A stretch of 64,000 nucleotides of DNA, taken from contig NZ_JANCPR020000014.1 in assembly GCF_028657195.3 (NCBI RefSeq), positions 124,001 to 188,000 of the forward strand, read 5' to 3'. This document shows positions 1-8,870 of the stretch, piece after piece. Below the pieces are notes generated by a model that worked only from the letters and a program-made list of their open reading frames with translations, ran no database searches and was not told the DNA's origin. Numbering within the stretch: the first letter of the stretch is position 1; every line of letters begins with the position of its first letter. The position numbers and the translations under genes are program-made. The DNA is from Streptomyces iconiensis (GTDB taxonomy: Bacteria; Actinomycetota; Actinomycetes; Streptomycetales; Streptomycetaceae).

Positions 1-124
1 GCTCCTTGAGCTGAAGGGGGAGGGCCACAAAGGTCAGGAAGCTGCCGAAGACCGTGATCAGACCCGCGGTCCACAGCAGCCGGAAGTCGCGCGAGGCACG
101 CCAGGGAGACAGATCCGGAAGCAC
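1..124 (-). CDS. MFS efflux transporter, 5' part only
   Basis: The beginning of a gene that runs off the left edge; 41 codons are visible. Read leftwards from GTG at 124 it gives LSPWRASRDFRLLWTAGLI followed by VFGSFLTFVALPLQ. This is the charged start and first membrane helix typical of EntS-like major facilitator exporters. A TGA two codons upstream in the same frame fixes the start, and GAGGAG lies 11 bases before it. The nearby ATG at 135 is in another frame. The gene begins 44 bases after the DUF2264 stop on the same strand, so it is probably the next gene of that operon. The substrate cannot be told from this piece. Confidence 0.75.
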   Translation of the reverse strand, partial: MLPDLSPWRASRDFRLLWTAGLITVFGSFLTFVALPLQLKE

Positions 125-167
125 GACGGCTCATGCTCCTCAGCCCCCCATGGCACGGCAACTGCTT

Positions 168-2123
168 TTACCCGGGCGGCTCCTCCTGCTCCACCACCAG
201 CGGATCGAAGCGAACGAGCGCCGTGAAACCGGCCCAGACCACGCTCAACGCCCCCGCGCCGACGCGGACATACGGCGCGGGACCCGCCCCGCCCGCATCC
301 CCCTCCCCGTCTCCGGCCCCGTCTCCGGCCCCGTCCCCGTCCCCGTCCCCGTCCCCGAGGGTGGCGAGGGCGGCGACGAGCGGGGGTTCGCCGACGAGTG
401 CGGGCACCGAGGCCCACCGTACGAACGCGGTGCCGTGCGGTGCGCGGAGCGGCCCGGTGGAGGCCAGCCCCCACAACGGGCTGAGCGCGGTGGGGAGTTC
501 GGTCGCCCAGCCGGTGACCCGCAGCCGCGTGCCGGGCGGAGCCCCCACAACCCGGTGCACCCGCACCTCCCACCGGCCGCGCACCAGCGTGACGCTCTCG
601 ACGCGCAGCGAGGGCACCTCGGGTGAGCCCGGCGGGAAGACGGGCCGGTGCCAGGAGGCGGCCCACCCGAACCGGCCGTCCGGCGAGGACCAGCACCCGA
701 GGGGATGGACACGCCGCCGCACGCTCCACGTACGGGGCCGGGTGGGGAGCGCGAGCGCGACATGGTTGTCGGGCACGTTGTCCGCGGCGCACGGCCCGCT
801 GACCGTGGAGTACGCGAACCGCGCGTACAGCGGATCCTCGTCCGCGTACGCCTCACCCTCGCGGGGCCGCACATGGTCGCTGCCGTGGTTGTGCAGCCGT
901 ACGACCCCGTCGGACCCTGTGGTCTGCACGAGGAACCCGGGTGCGGCGACGGCCAGCGCCCTGTCCTGCCCCTCGCTGGGCGCCTCTTCCTCCCGCGCGG
1001 TCCACAGCGGATCACCGGCGGGAACGAGCAGCGCCGCGAAGCCCTTGGACGCCCAGTAGGGCGAGGCCGGGCCCGAGTAGTTCTGCAGCGAGGCGTCATG
1101 GGGCCCGTGCCAGCCGAGGGTGAGCAGTCCGTCGGCGTCGAGCGCGCCCCGGTCGAGGAAGTAGCGCAGCGCGCCGCTCAGCAGCCGCCGGGAGACACCC
1201 GGCCCGAGTGGCGTGTGCCCGGTGAGCGCGCCGAGCGCGACGGCGGCACCGGCGGCGAAACGGTAGGTCAGCGAGCGCCCGAAGTGGACGGGCGCACCAT
1301 CGCCCCCGAACAGCAGCGCGAAGCTCTCCAGGTGTGCGCGCAGCCGCGGACCGTAACGCTCCAACAACCGGGCATCCCCCGCGAGATGGGCATGGAGTAC
1401 GGGATACAGGTGCAGCGCCCAGCCGTTGTAGTGGTCGAAGGCGCGTCCGTCCCCGTCCGCGTACCACCCGTCGCCCCGCCACCACCCGTCCAGCAGCGCG
1501 AGCCCCCGCCCGATGGCGGCGTCCGTCTCCGCGTCACCCCTGCCCACCGACTCCAGGAACCCGGCGACGGTCAGCGGGAACAGGTACCAGTTGTTCGGCG
1601 CCGGAGTGTGCCGCAGCGCACCGCGCAACCACTCCTCGGCCCGGTCCCGCACGTCACCACCGAGCCGGTCCCACAGCCACGGCCGGGTGAGTCGCAGCCC
1701 GAGCGCGACCGAGGCGGCCTCCACCATGGGCTGCCCCGCGCCCGGATGGTCGAGGATCAGCGGCCAGGACTCGGCGTCCGCACGCCCAGGCGTACGCGTA
1801 CCGGCCGCAAGGCCCTCCGCATACCGCTCCAGCAACCAGGGGGTGCCCTCACCCACCTCGCCCCCGGCCCCAGCAGTACGGAAGGCGGCGGCGAGAAAAG
1901 TACGCGCGTACCCCTCCAATCCGTCCGAACGCACCCCGGAAACCGAGGCCCTCCCCGGCAGATCCAGCAGCGCCCCACCCGGACTGGCCCAGCGCCAGGC
2001 GGCACGCAGCATCCCGTCGGCGGCGGCCTCCCAATGGGCACGCGTGAACCCGGTACGAGGACTCAACTCCCAGTCAAAATCGGGCAGTAGCACCCCCGCC
2101 ACCCCGCCGCCCGGCCCCGTCAC
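168..2123 (-). CDS. DUF2264 domain-containing protein
   Basis: A 651-residue protein without signal peptide or membrane helix. Its Trp/Gly-rich body, with the start LLPDFDWELSPRTGFTR and the segment WYLFPLTVAGFLESVGRGD, is typical of DUF2264. These proteins are found in actinobacterial and fungal carbohydrate loci and probably fold as alpha/alpha barrels; their reaction is not established. The GTG start overlaps the dehydrogenase stop (GTGA), which implies translational coupling. Near residue 600 there is a slippery Gly-Asp-Ala repeat coded by GTCCCC units. The setting, with a 2-hydroxyacid dehydrogenase and a sugar importer, suggests processing of an imported saccharide. That role is inference. 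Confidence 0.85.
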   Translation of the reverse strand: MTGPGGGVAGVLLPDFDWELSPRTGFTRAHWEAAADGMLRAAWRWASPGGALLDLPGRASVSGVRSDGLEGYARTFLAAAFRTAGAGGEVGEGTPWLLERYAEGLAAGTRTPGRADAESWPLILDHPGAGQPMVEAASVALGLRLTRPWLWDRLGGDVRDRAEEWLRGALRHTPAPNNWYLFPLTVAGFLESVGRGDAETDAAIGRGLALLDGWWRGDGWYADGDGRAFDHYNGWALHLYPVLHAHLAGDARLLERYGPRLRAHLESFALLFGGDGAPVHFGRSLTYRFAAGAAVALGALTGHTPLGPGVSRRLLSGALRYFLDRGALDADGLLTLGWHGPHDASLQNYSGPASPYWASKGFAALLVPAGDPLWTAREEEAPSEGQDRALAVAAPGFLVQTTGSDGVVRLHNHGSDHVRPREGEAYADEDPLYARFAYSTVSGPCAADNVPDNHVALALPTRPRTWSVRRRVHPLGCWSSPDGRFGWAASWHRPVFPPGSPEVPSLRVESVTLVRGRWEVRVHRVVGAPPGTRLRVTGWATELPTALSPLWGLASTGPLRAPHGTAFVRWASVPALVGEPPLVAALATLGDGDGDGDGAGDGAGDGEGDAGGAGPAPYVRVGAGALSVVWAGFTALVRFDPLVVEQEEPPG

Positions 2124-3121
2124 GCCAGGAACTCCTTCCTGTCCCGGCGCACCCCGTGAGCGAACCCCTCACCCGCCACCCAACGGCGCACCTCGGCAAT
2201 GGCGAAGTCGGCGAGCCGGTCCAACTCGTTGCCCTGCGACCCCGCGATATGCGGGGTGAGCAGCGCGTTGGGGCAGTCCCACAGCGGATGGTCCGCCGCC
2301 AGCACCTCCGGTTCGGTCACATCCAGCACCGCGCGGAGCCGCCCGGCGCGTACCTCGTCGGTCAGCGCCTCCTGATCCACGACGGCACCCCGCGCCGTGT
2401 TGATCACCGTGGCGTCGTCCCGCAGCGCGGCCAGCAGCTCGCGGCTCACCAGCCCCCGCGTCGCCTCCAGCAGCGGCGCGTGCACGCTCACCACGTCGGA
2501 CACCGCGAACACCTCGCCCAACTCCGCCTTACGCGCACCCAGCGCAGCCGCCTCACCCTCATCGACGTACGGGTCGTACAGCAGCACGTCCAGATCATGG
2601 GGCCGCAGCAGCTCGATCACACGGCGCCCGATCAACGAGGCGCTGAGCACCCCCACCGTGCGCCGGTAGTTCCCCATCAACGGGTCGGGCCACAGCCAGT
2701 CCCCACGGGCGCGCGCGCTCTTGTACTCCCGTGCGGCCTCCAGCACCCGTTTCCCCGCCAGCAGGACCATCGCCACCGTGTACTCGGCCACGGGCACGGC
2801 ATTCGCCACCGCCGCCGAGGACACCTCCACCCCGCGCGCCCAACACGCGTCGGTGACATGCCCCTTGATGCTCCCCGCCGTATGCACCACACCCCGCAAC
2901 CGCGGAGCCCACCCCAACACCTCCGCATCCAGCACCGGACACCCCCACCCCGTGACCAACACCTCAACCTCAGCCAGCACCCCCCGCGCCTCCACCGTGC
3001 CGAAGTCATCCAGCACCAGAGGAGCCAACTCCGTCACCGAGGCCAACTCCCGCCAGACAGGCGCCTTCAGCACAACTGACGCCACGCGCCTATCCATAGC
3101 CACACCCGCACGCACGCGCAT
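2120..3121 (-). CDS. D-isomer-specific 2-hydroxyacid dehydrogenase, NAD-binding
   Basis: A 333-residue cytoplasmic oxidoreductase of the D-2-hydroxyacid/phosphoglycerate dehydrogenase family. The nucleotide fold shows GVLSASLIGR (a relaxed GxGxxG) followed by an acidic residue in LLYDPY, which favours NAD. The catalytic Arg, Glu and His lie in INTARGAVVDQ, DVTEPEVL and TPHIAGSQ. The ATG at 3121 is chosen because GAGAGGTGA sits just before it; an upstream open frame runs through a hairpin-rich region and is rejected. Its stop overlaps the DUF2264 start. It probably oxidises or reduces a sugar-derived 2-hydroxy/oxo acid; the substrate is unknown. Confidence 0.9.
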   Translation of the reverse strand: MRVRAGVAMDRRVASVVLKAPVWRELASVTELAPLVLDDFGTVEARGVLAEVEVLVTGWGCPVLDAEVLGWAPRLRGVVHTAGSIKGHVTDACWARGVEVSSAAVANAVPVAEYTVAMVLLAGKRVLEAAREYKSARARGDWLWPDPLMGNYRRTVGVLSASLIGRRVIELLRPHDLDVLLYDPYVDEGEAAALGARKAELGEVFAVSDVVSVHAPLLEATRGLVSRELLAALRDDATVINTARGAVVDQEALTDEVRAGRLRAVLDVTEPEVLAADHPLWDCPNALLTPHIAGSQGNELDRLADFAIAEVRRWVAGEGFAHGVRRDRKEFLA

Positions 3122-3178
3122 ACGTTCACCTCTCACTTCACAAGAGCCTGGCCCCGATACGGCCGGGGGAGTCCAGAG

Positions 3179-3338
3179 GGGGCGGAGCCCCTTTTGGCGG
3201 GGGGATTGCCGGGGGGCGGAGCCCCCCGACGCCCGGCCGGCGAGGCCAACGGGGGCAAGGGGGCGAAGCCCCATATAAAAAAACAGAAACCTGGGGCAAA
3301 ACCACAGGAACCACAACAGGGTACAGGGGCGAAGCCCC
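3179..3338. repeat. Four GGGGCGNAGCCCC hairpins between operon segments
   Basis: Four self-complementary blocks lie at 3179-3191, 3211-3227, 3259-3272 and 3326-3338. Each is a G4-6/C4-6 stem closed by CGGAG or CGAAG. They sit directly behind the stop of the inner-membrane permease gene and before the dehydrogenase, all transcribed leftwards. They are likely intrinsic terminators or attenuators, or mRNA-stabilising stems, separating transporter from enzyme expression. An A-rich stretch at 3273-3284 next to one stem would give a U-run only for rightward transcription. Confidence 0.6.
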
Positions 3339-3345
3339 AAAATAA

Positions 3346-4206
3346 CTACTTAACGCTCCCCGCAGTAAGCCCAGCCTTCCAATACCGCTGCAAAACCACA
3401 AACGCAGCAACAAGCGGCAACACAGCCAGCAACGCCCCCACCACAACCACAGGATAGTAATCCGGCGTCACAACAGCCGAACTGTTCCACACATACAGCC
3501 CCAAACTCACAGGAAAGAGCGATTGATCAGAAAGCATCACCATCGGCAGAAAGAAATTGTTCCAGATGGCAGTCAACTGAAACAGAAACACAGTGACAAC
3601 CCCAGGCCCCAACATCCGCAACGCCACACGGAAATAAGACGCGAGTTCCCCCGCCCCATCAACCCGAGCAGCCTCAAGAACTTCATTCGGCACATACCCC
3701 TGACTGAAAATCCGCCCAAGATACACCCCGAAGGGGTTGAAAAGTACGGGAATGAACACCGACCAAAAGGTGTTCACCACACCAACCTTCGACGCCATGA
3801 GATACAACGGCAGCGCCAGCACAGTAGGCGGTACCATCACCCCCGCCAGCACAAGCCCGAACAGCTTCTCCTTGTGCCGGAACCTGTACTTGTCGAAGGC
3901 ATAACCACACGCGACGCTGACCATCGCACCGATGAGCGCGCCGAGTACGGCGTACAACAGGCTGTTGACGTACCAACGCCCGTAAATACCGCCCTCCATG
4001 GAGAACAGCGCCGACAGATTGTCGCCCAGCGAAAAATCACCCAGCGACAACAGGTCGCTGCGAAACAGCGCGCCACGGTCCTTCGTGGCAGCCAGCAGCA
4101 GCCACAGCACAGGCAGCAGCGTGTACAGCGCGGAGAGCCCGACGATCGCGTTGACGGCGCCACGCCCCAGCATCCGGGGGCGAAGCGAAGGCGGGGTAAC
4201 ACTCAC
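3346..4206 (-). CDS. Carbohydrate ABC transporter permease, MalG type
   Basis: A 286-residue inner-membrane protein with six predicted helices and the family's EAA loop, EAARVDGAGELASYFRVALR, which contacts the ATPase. The ending RYWKAGLTAGSVK is the usual MalG-type C-terminus. The GTG start at 4206 overlaps the stop of the partner permease (GTGA). No ATPase gene is nearby. Streptomyces importers of this class usually borrow the shared ATPase MsiK, which would act in trans. The gene is noticeably lower in GC and richer in adenine codons (AAC, ACA, CCA) than its neighbours. Confidence 0.93.
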   Translation of the reverse strand: MSVTPPSLRPRMLGRGAVNAIVGLSALYTLLPVLWLLLAATKDRGALFRSDLLSLGDFSLGDNLSALFSMEGGIYGRWYVNSLLYAVLGALIGAMVSVACGYAFDKYRFRHKEKLFGLVLAGVMVPPTVLALPLYLMASKVGVVNTFWSVFIPVLFNPFGVYLGRIFSQGYVPNEVLEAARVDGAGELASYFRVALRMLGPGVVTVFLFQLTAIWNNFFLPMVMLSDQSLFPVSLGLYVWNSSAVVTPDYYPVVVVGALLAVLPLVAAFVVLQRYWKAGLTAGSVK

Positions 4207-5300
4207 CGTGCGGCCTCCTCAGGCGCGCGTGCAGCGCGATTGGTCCAACGGCTGAGGCCGTAGGAAAGGGCAATGGTGACGACGAGGAGAACCACAGAGG
4301 CGGCGGCTGCCAAGCCGTAGTTGTTACGCGTGAACGCCGCATCGTAGATGTACATGTTCGGCGTGAAGCGGCTGCCGACAACGGGCGTCGACTGACTGAG
4401 CAGCATCGGTTCCGTGAACAATTGCAGCGACCAGATCAGCGTGAACATCATGACCATCACCGCAGAGCTGCGCACCAGCGGCACCTTCACCTGGAGCGCG
4501 GTGCGTACGGGCCCCGCACCGTCCACGACGGCGGCCTCGATCACCTCACGCGGAACGGCCTGGAGCGCGGCGTAGAAGATGATGACGTTGTAGCCGAGGT
4601 TGCTCCACACGGCGATGTTGACGATGGACGGCAGCACCAGATGGACCCCGAGGAAGTCGACGGTGAGGTCGGCCTTGGCGAGCAGATCGAGGACGGGGCT
4701 GAGCCCGGGCGTGTAGAGGTACAGCCAGATGATCGCGGCGATGATCCCGGGCACGGCGTGCGGCAGGAACAGCGCGAGCTGCGCTGTACGCCGCAGCCGT
4801 ACGGCGCCGGAGTCGAGCAGCAGGCCGAGCGCGAGCGCGGCCACCACCATGAGCGGGATATAGACGAGGCAGTAGAGCGCGGCGGTGCCGAGCCCGGCGA
4901 GAAAGGTGGGATCGGACAGCACGGCCTCATAGCTGCGGAGCCCGGCGAAGACGGTCCGCTCGGGCCCGAACCCGAGCCCCGGCTGATCGTCGCTGAAGAA
5001 ACTGAGCCAGACGGCGCCCCCCACAGGCACGAGAAAAACGACGACCAGCAACACGAGGAACGGCGCCATCAGCGCGGCACAGGCCCCCCTTTCCCGTCGC
5101 CGAGCGATACGCCGCGCACGCGCTCGGCCGGAGCCGGGCCGAGCACCGGACGAGGCGGAGGCCAAGGAAGCGGAGGCCAAGGACGAAGCGGAGGCCGAAG
5201 AAGAATCGGAGGCCAAGGACGAAGCGGAGGCCGAAGAAGAAACGGAGGCCGAAGAAGAAACAGAAGCCCAGGAAACAGAAGCCCAGGAAAACACCCTCAC
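4203..5300 (-). CDS. Carbohydrate ABC transporter permease, MalF type, with Ser-Ala repeat tail
   Basis: A 365-residue permease, partner of the downstream MalG-type gene. The EAA loop reads EAAVVDGAGPVRTALQVKVP. Residues 1 to about 50 are an unusual Ser/Ala tail (ASVSSSASASSLASDSSSAS) coded by imperfect 18-bp repeats at 5160-5295 of the type GAGGCCGAAGAAGAA. The transporter proper begins near residue 75 with APFLVLLVVVFLVPVGGAVW. The GTG start at 5300 overlaps the binding-protein stop. A later in-frame start would remove the tail, but I see no ribosome site there. Repeat number is likely to vary between strains. Confidence 0.9.
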   Translation of the reverse strand: MRVFSWASVSWASVSSSASVSSSASASSLASDSSSASASSLASASLASASSGARPGSGRARARRIARRRERGACAALMAPFLVLLVVVFLVPVGGAVWLSFFSDDQPGLGFGPERTVFAGLRSYEAVLSDPTFLAGLGTAALYCLVYIPLMVVAALALGLLLDSGAVRLRRTAQLALFLPHAVPGIIAAIIWLYLYTPGLSPVLDLLAKADLTVDFLGVHLVLPSIVNIAVWSNLGYNVIIFYAALQAVPREVIEAAVVDGAGPVRTALQVKVPLVRSSAVMVMMFTLIWSLQLFTEPMLLSQSTPVVGSRFTPNMYIYDAAFTRNNYGLAAAASVVLLVVTIALSYGLSRWTNRAARAPEEAAR

Positions 5301-6655
5301 CGACGACCCCCCTCCCGCAACCGCGCGTCAAGCCCGAGCGACTTCAAGTCCGGCATGGTCGACCGCTGAGCCTCCTCAACCGCACCGAGAACGGTGCCGT
5401 CCCCGCCCCCGGCCCGGGCGAGCCCGTCCTGAAGGGTCTTGAGCGTGGCGGTCATCCGCGGCCCCCACGTCCAGTCGCGCGAGATGTGCCCGGCCTCGCG
5501 CCGGAAGAGGCGATAGATGTCCTGACCGGCGAAGAAGTCGGTGTCCATGGCCTTACGCACGACCGGCAGCAGCCCCTTCGCCGCCGGGTACTGGCTGCTG
5601 ATACCGCTGGAGAGCCGGGCCCGCCAGGACGCCGGGCTGGAGACCTGCCACTCGATGAACTCCATGGCTTCCTTGGGATGTTCGCTGTCCTTGGTGACGG
5701 CGAACGTGGACCCACCGTGAGTGCCGACGCGGGGCTTGCCGCGCTTGAGATCGCGTTCCCACTGGGGGAGCGGCGCGACACCCCACTTGCCCTTCTGGGC
5801 GGGCTGCGCCGCCATCGTGCCGCCCGCGTCCCAGGCGCCGGTGAGCTTGCCGAACACCTCGCCGCGGCCCACCTGGGCCGTTCCGGCCTGGGTGTCGACG
5901 GAGTTGAGGAAGACGAGCTTCCTGTCGATGAGCCGCTGCCAGTACGAGGTGACCTTGCGGGTGGGCTTGTCGGTCATGGAGACGGTCCAGGTGCTGTCCG
6001 AGGTGTCGAACCAGCGGGCGCCCGCCTGCCAGGCGAACCCCGCGAGATGGTGCCCGCCGTCGGTGGGAAAGGTGGCGATGCGCGATCCGGGCTCCGCCCG
6101 CTTCACCTGGGCGGCGGCCTTCTCGAACTCCTCCCAGGTGCGGGGCACCTTGATGCCGTGCTTCTTGAACAGGTCGCGCCGGTAGAGGTAGACCATCGGC
6201 TCCACGTCCTGCGGAACGCTGAAGGTGCGCTTCTCGAACGTGGTCAACGCGAGCGCCTGCGGCAGCAGTTTGCTCCGCAGCCTGTCGCTCATCAGGGGTG
6301 TCAGATCGCGTGCGACGCCGTCTATGGCGAAGCCGGGCACCTGCGGGTACTCGATGGTGGCGACGTCGGGCGCATTGCCGGCGCGGGCGGCGTTGCTGAG
6401 CTTGGCGTAGCCGCCCAGCTGGCCGGAGGGAACCTGTTCGAAGTCGACACGGATACGGTCCTGGCTCTTGTTGAACGCGTCCACGACCTCCTGGCTGCCG
6501 CGCAGCGACGACCAGAACGTGAGGTGAACGGGGCCGTCGCCAAGGGAGTTCCTGGCGTCGGCTCCCTCTCCACCTGAGCCTGTGCAGGCCGTGGTGACGA
6601 GCAGGGCTGCGGTGGCGAGTGCGGTGAGTGCGATGCGGATACGACGGGCGTGCAC
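5297..6655 (-). CDS. Extracellular sugar-binding lipoprotein of ABC importer
   Basis: A 452-residue solute-binding protein (bacterial family 1). The start GTG at 6655 follows AAGGAGGCACCCT and gives a classical lipoprotein signal, RRIRIALTALATAALLVTTAC, with Cys as the anchor. A much longer open frame upstream is rejected because it lacks a ribosome site and would bury the signal. Family features include HLTFWSSLRGSQEVVDAFN near the mature start and the hinge stretch TGAWDAGGTMAAQP. It is the first gene of the leftward operon binding protein - permease - permease - dehydrogenase - DUF2264. The ligand is unknown. Confidence 0.92.
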   Translation of the reverse strand: MHARRIRIALTALATAALLVTTACTGSGGEGADARNSLGDGPVHLTFWSSLRGSQEVVDAFNKSQDRIRVDFEQVPSGQLGGYAKLSNAARAGNAPDVATIEYPQVPGFAIDGVARDLTPLMSDRLRSKLLPQALALTTFEKRTFSVPQDVEPMVYLYRRDLFKKHGIKVPRTWEEFEKAAAQVKRAEPGSRIATFPTDGGHHLAGFAWQAGARWFDTSDSTWTVSMTDKPTRKVTSYWQRLIDRKLVFLNSVDTQAGTAQVGRGEVFGKLTGAWDAGGTMAAQPAQKGKWGVAPLPQWERDLKRGKPRVGTHGGSTFAVTKDSEHPKEAMEFIEWQVSSPASWRARLSSGISSQYPAAKGLLPVVRKAMDTDFFAGQDIYRLFRREAGHISRDWTWGPRMTATLKTLQDGLARAGGGDGTVLGAVEEAQRSTMPDLKSLGLDARLREGGRR

Positions 6656-6740
6656 AGGGTGCCTCCTTGGGGCGGAGGGGGGAACACCGGCATCCTGATC
6701 GCCCCCGAGGAAGGGGTCAATGGGTCGATCAGAAGAAACT

Positions 6741-6755
6741 AAAACGGTCAAACGA
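6741..6755 (+). promoter_or_regulatory. Candidate operator AAAACGGTCAAACGA upstream of binding-protein gene
   Basis: This 15-bp word occurs 86-100 bases before the binding-protein start. Its exact reverse complement occurs at 7969-7983, in the leader of the neighbouring regulator gene. An exact 15-bp match in two promoter regions of one locus points to the binding site of that regulator. Which sugar releases it is unknown. Confidence 0.6.
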
Positions 6756-6870
6756 TCGGCAGGCGACCGAAGTTCGCCGACCGGCACAGGGGAGAAGGCA
6801 CAACGGGACGGGCGCGGAACAAGCGCGGCGCTAGCCGAGCAAGCACGGCGGCCCAGCCGCAGCCGCCCCC

Positions 6871-7956
6871 TCACACCTCGACGGCCGACCCCCGTATCTT
6901 CAGCTCGGGCAGCAGCCCGACATGGCGTACCGCCTCCGGCGCGACCCCGCGCGGATGCTCCAGCCGGTGCAGCAACAGTTCGGCCGCGACGCGCCCCAAC
7001 TCCTCCTTCGGCGGCGAGACCGCCGTCAGCGGCGGGCTGCCCAGTGCCGCGACCATGTCGTCGTACGCGACGACCGAGCACTCCTCCGGCACCCGTACGC
7101 CCGCGTCCCGCAACTGCTGCACCAGCATCAGCGCGTCCACGTCAGCGTGCAGCACGGCCGCCGTCGCACGGTGTTCGCTGAGCACCGCGGCCAGCTCGAC
7201 CGGCGGCGCCGCGCCCTCGCCCTCGGGCGGCGGTTCGGGGGTGGCGTGCTGCGAGCTGAGCACCGTGGTCCATGCCTCGACCTCGGGCCGCGCCCGCGCG
7301 ATCTCGGCGAAGGCAGCACGCAGCGTGCGCGCCGTCGGGCTGTCGTCGCGGGCCGCGAGCACGATACGGCGGTGGCCGAGCCCGATCAGGTGCTCCAGCG
7401 CCAGATGCGCCCCGTACCAGTGGTCGCTGCGTACCGAGTCCATCGCGTGCAGCGCGGAGCCCGGTGCCGCAGCACGCTCCAACAGCACGGCGGGAACGGG
7501 GAGTTCGGCCATCCAGCGCTCGTCCAGCGCGGGTGCGTCCGCCGTACGCCAGCGCGGCGCGATCAGCAGTCCGCGCGCACCCTGCTCCAGCGCCTGGCGG
7601 GCCATGGTCTGCTCGGCGCCCGGTACGTGCTGCGCGATGTGCATCGCCATCCGTACCCCCGCGCCCTCCAGCGCGGTCCTGGCGCCGCGTACCGCCTCGA
7701 ACAGGTAGGAGTGGTGCTCGGGAACGATCAGCCCGACGGGTGCCCCGCCGTGCGGAAGCGGCTGCGCCGGCGCGAGCGAACGGGCCACGCCGTGCCCCCG
7801 CCGCACCTTTCCCTGCCGGGCCAGCTCCTCGACGTCCCGCCGCAGCGTGACGACGGAGACCCCCAACTCGTCGGCCAGGTCCGCGACCCGTACCTCACCG
7901 CGCAGCCGTACGGCCTCGACCACACGCTCCCGCCGCGTCACGGAGTGCTCCCGCAT
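6871..7956 (-). CDS. DeoR-type HTH / LacI-type sensor hybrid transcriptional regulator
   Basis: A 361-residue cytoplasmic regulator. Residues about 1-55 are a DeoR winged helix (RRERVVEAVRLRGEVRVADL, then LGVSVVTLRRDVEELARQGK). Residues about 75-355 are a periplasmic-binding-protein-like sensor as in LacI/GalR (PVGLIVPEHHSYLFEAVRGA; GLGHRRIVLAARDD; SVVAYDDMVAALGSPPLTAV). This combination is common in Streptomyces sugar loci. The ATG at 7956 is preferred, since AGGGGG lies ahead of it and the candidate operator lies immediately upstream. It probably represses both itself and the binding-protein operon until a sugar binds. Confidence 0.88.
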   Translation of the reverse strand: MREHSVTRRERVVEAVRLRGEVRVADLADELGVSVVTLRRDVEELARQGKVRRGHGVARSLAPAQPLPHGGAPVGLIVPEHHSYLFEAVRGARTALEGAGVRMAMHIAQHVPGAEQTMARQALEQGARGLLIAPRWRTADAPALDERWMAELPVPAVLLERAAAPGSALHAMDSVRSDHWYGAHLALEHLIGLGHRRIVLAARDDSPTARTLRAAFAEIARARPEVEAWTTVLSSQHATPEPPPEGEGAAPPVELAAVLSEHRATAAVLHADVDALMLVQQLRDAGVRVPEECSVVAYDDMVAALGSPPLTAVSPPKEELGRVAAELLLHRLEHPRGVAPEAVRHVGLLPELKIRGSAVEV

Positions 7957-7968
7957 CCGGCCCCCTGT

Positions 7969-7983
7969 TCGTTTGACCGTTTT
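7969..7983 (-). promoter_or_regulatory. Candidate autoregulatory operator in regulator leader
   Basis: Reverse complement copy of the word at 6741-6755, located 13-27 bases before the regulator start and so close to its ribosome site or transcription start. Binding here would give autorepression. Confidence 0.6.
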
Positions 7984-8135
7984 CCCCCGCAGCATAGCGA
8001 TCACCGGACAGCGGGGCACCGTCCCACCTGGGGAGCTGGGGAGCTGGGGAGCTGGGGAGCAGGACAGCGGGGCAGCCCGTCTCACCGCCGGCGGACGCCA
8101 GGGCTACGAGGTGGTCGGCCGGCCAGGGGCCGCGC

Positions 8136-8747
8136 TCACCAGGGCGCGGGCGCGGGGGCCGTGAGGTGGTCGGCGAGGCGGGTGAGGTGGTCGCGCAGCC
8201 GGCGGGGCGCCCGGGAGCGTGCCGCGACGGACTCTCCCGCAGCCGCGCTCACCAGGTGCTGGACGGTCTCCAGGCCGATACCGTCCGGGCCCTCGGAGGT
8301 CAGGGACTCGTGGGCCAGTGCGGAGAGTTCGCACTCCGCTTCGGGCGAGGCGAGCGCGAAGACCGTGGCACCGGCGCGGCGCGCGCCGTCCACCCGTTCC
8401 AGCAGGGCTTCCCCCGCGCCCCGCCCCTCGCTCACGACGAGCAGCGTCTCGGCGCGGCCTGCGGACTCGACGCGGCCCAGACCGACGGAGAGGTGCGCGG
8501 GGGCCGAACGGGGCACGGTGTGCCGTACGAGGGTGGGCGCCAGCTCGGGCAGCCCCGACCACGCCGCCTCGTCGTCGAGGTGCGCCGCCAGGTGCCAGGG
8601 CTCGTAGGTCGCGGTGCCGACCAGCAGCAGCCCGCCGCCCCGCGCGCCGACCGTGCTCCGCAGCGCACCCCCGAACCGCCGGGTGTCACGGAGCCATTCG
8701 CTTCCCGCCAAGATCTCGCGCAGTGCCGCGACCTGTACCGCATCCAT
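8136..8747 (-). CDS. Hypothetical protein, SIS-domain-like
   Basis: A 203-residue soluble protein starting MDAVQVAALREILAGSEWL. The middle resembles a sugar-isomerase (SIS) fold: TLLVVSEGRGAGEALLERV followed by GATVFALASPEAECELSALA, the alternating strand and helix that bind phosphosugars. I recognise it only as a conserved streptomycete protein of unknown role. It lies alone between the regulator and the divergent sialidase operon. The C-terminus is rich in Ala, Arg and Pro (LTAPAPAPW). Confidence 0.65.
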   Translation of the reverse strand: MDAVQVAALREILAGSEWLRDTRRFGGALRSTVGARGGGLLLVGTATYEPWHLAAHLDDEAAWSGLPELAPTLVRHTVPRSAPAHLSVGLGRVESAGRAETLLVVSEGRGAGEALLERVDGARRAGATVFALASPEAECELSALAHESLTSEGPDGIGLETVQHLVSAAAGESVAARSRAPRRLRDHLTRLADHLTAPAPAPW

Positions 8748-8870
8748 ACCGCCGGATTGTCGCCCCGGCGTCAGGACCGCGCTGCGGCGACGGCACCAAC
8801 GTCCCCCGAAAGGGGTTCATGTCCCGTTCCTTGACGGCCTCTTCCGGTCTGCCTACGGTGCGCGACAGGA

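Noticed and set aside
648..2090. Long plus-strand frame opposite the DUF2264 gene
   Set aside because: High-GC antisense shadow: Arg/Pro/Gln-rich with no family features, while the minus strand reads as a recognised protein.
3122..3340. N-terminal extension of the hydroxyacid dehydrogenase
   Set aside because: It runs through the four hairpins and lacks a ribosome site, whereas GAGAGGTGA precedes the ATG at 3121.
4422..5369. Plus-strand frame opposite the MalF-type permease, with Gly-Arg repeats
   Set aside because: It is the complement of the Ser-Ala repeats and membrane helices; no ribosome site or homology pattern.
6656..7081. N-terminal extension of the first binding lipoprotein
   Set aside because: It would place the lipoprotein signal internally and overlap the candidate operator and regulator gene.
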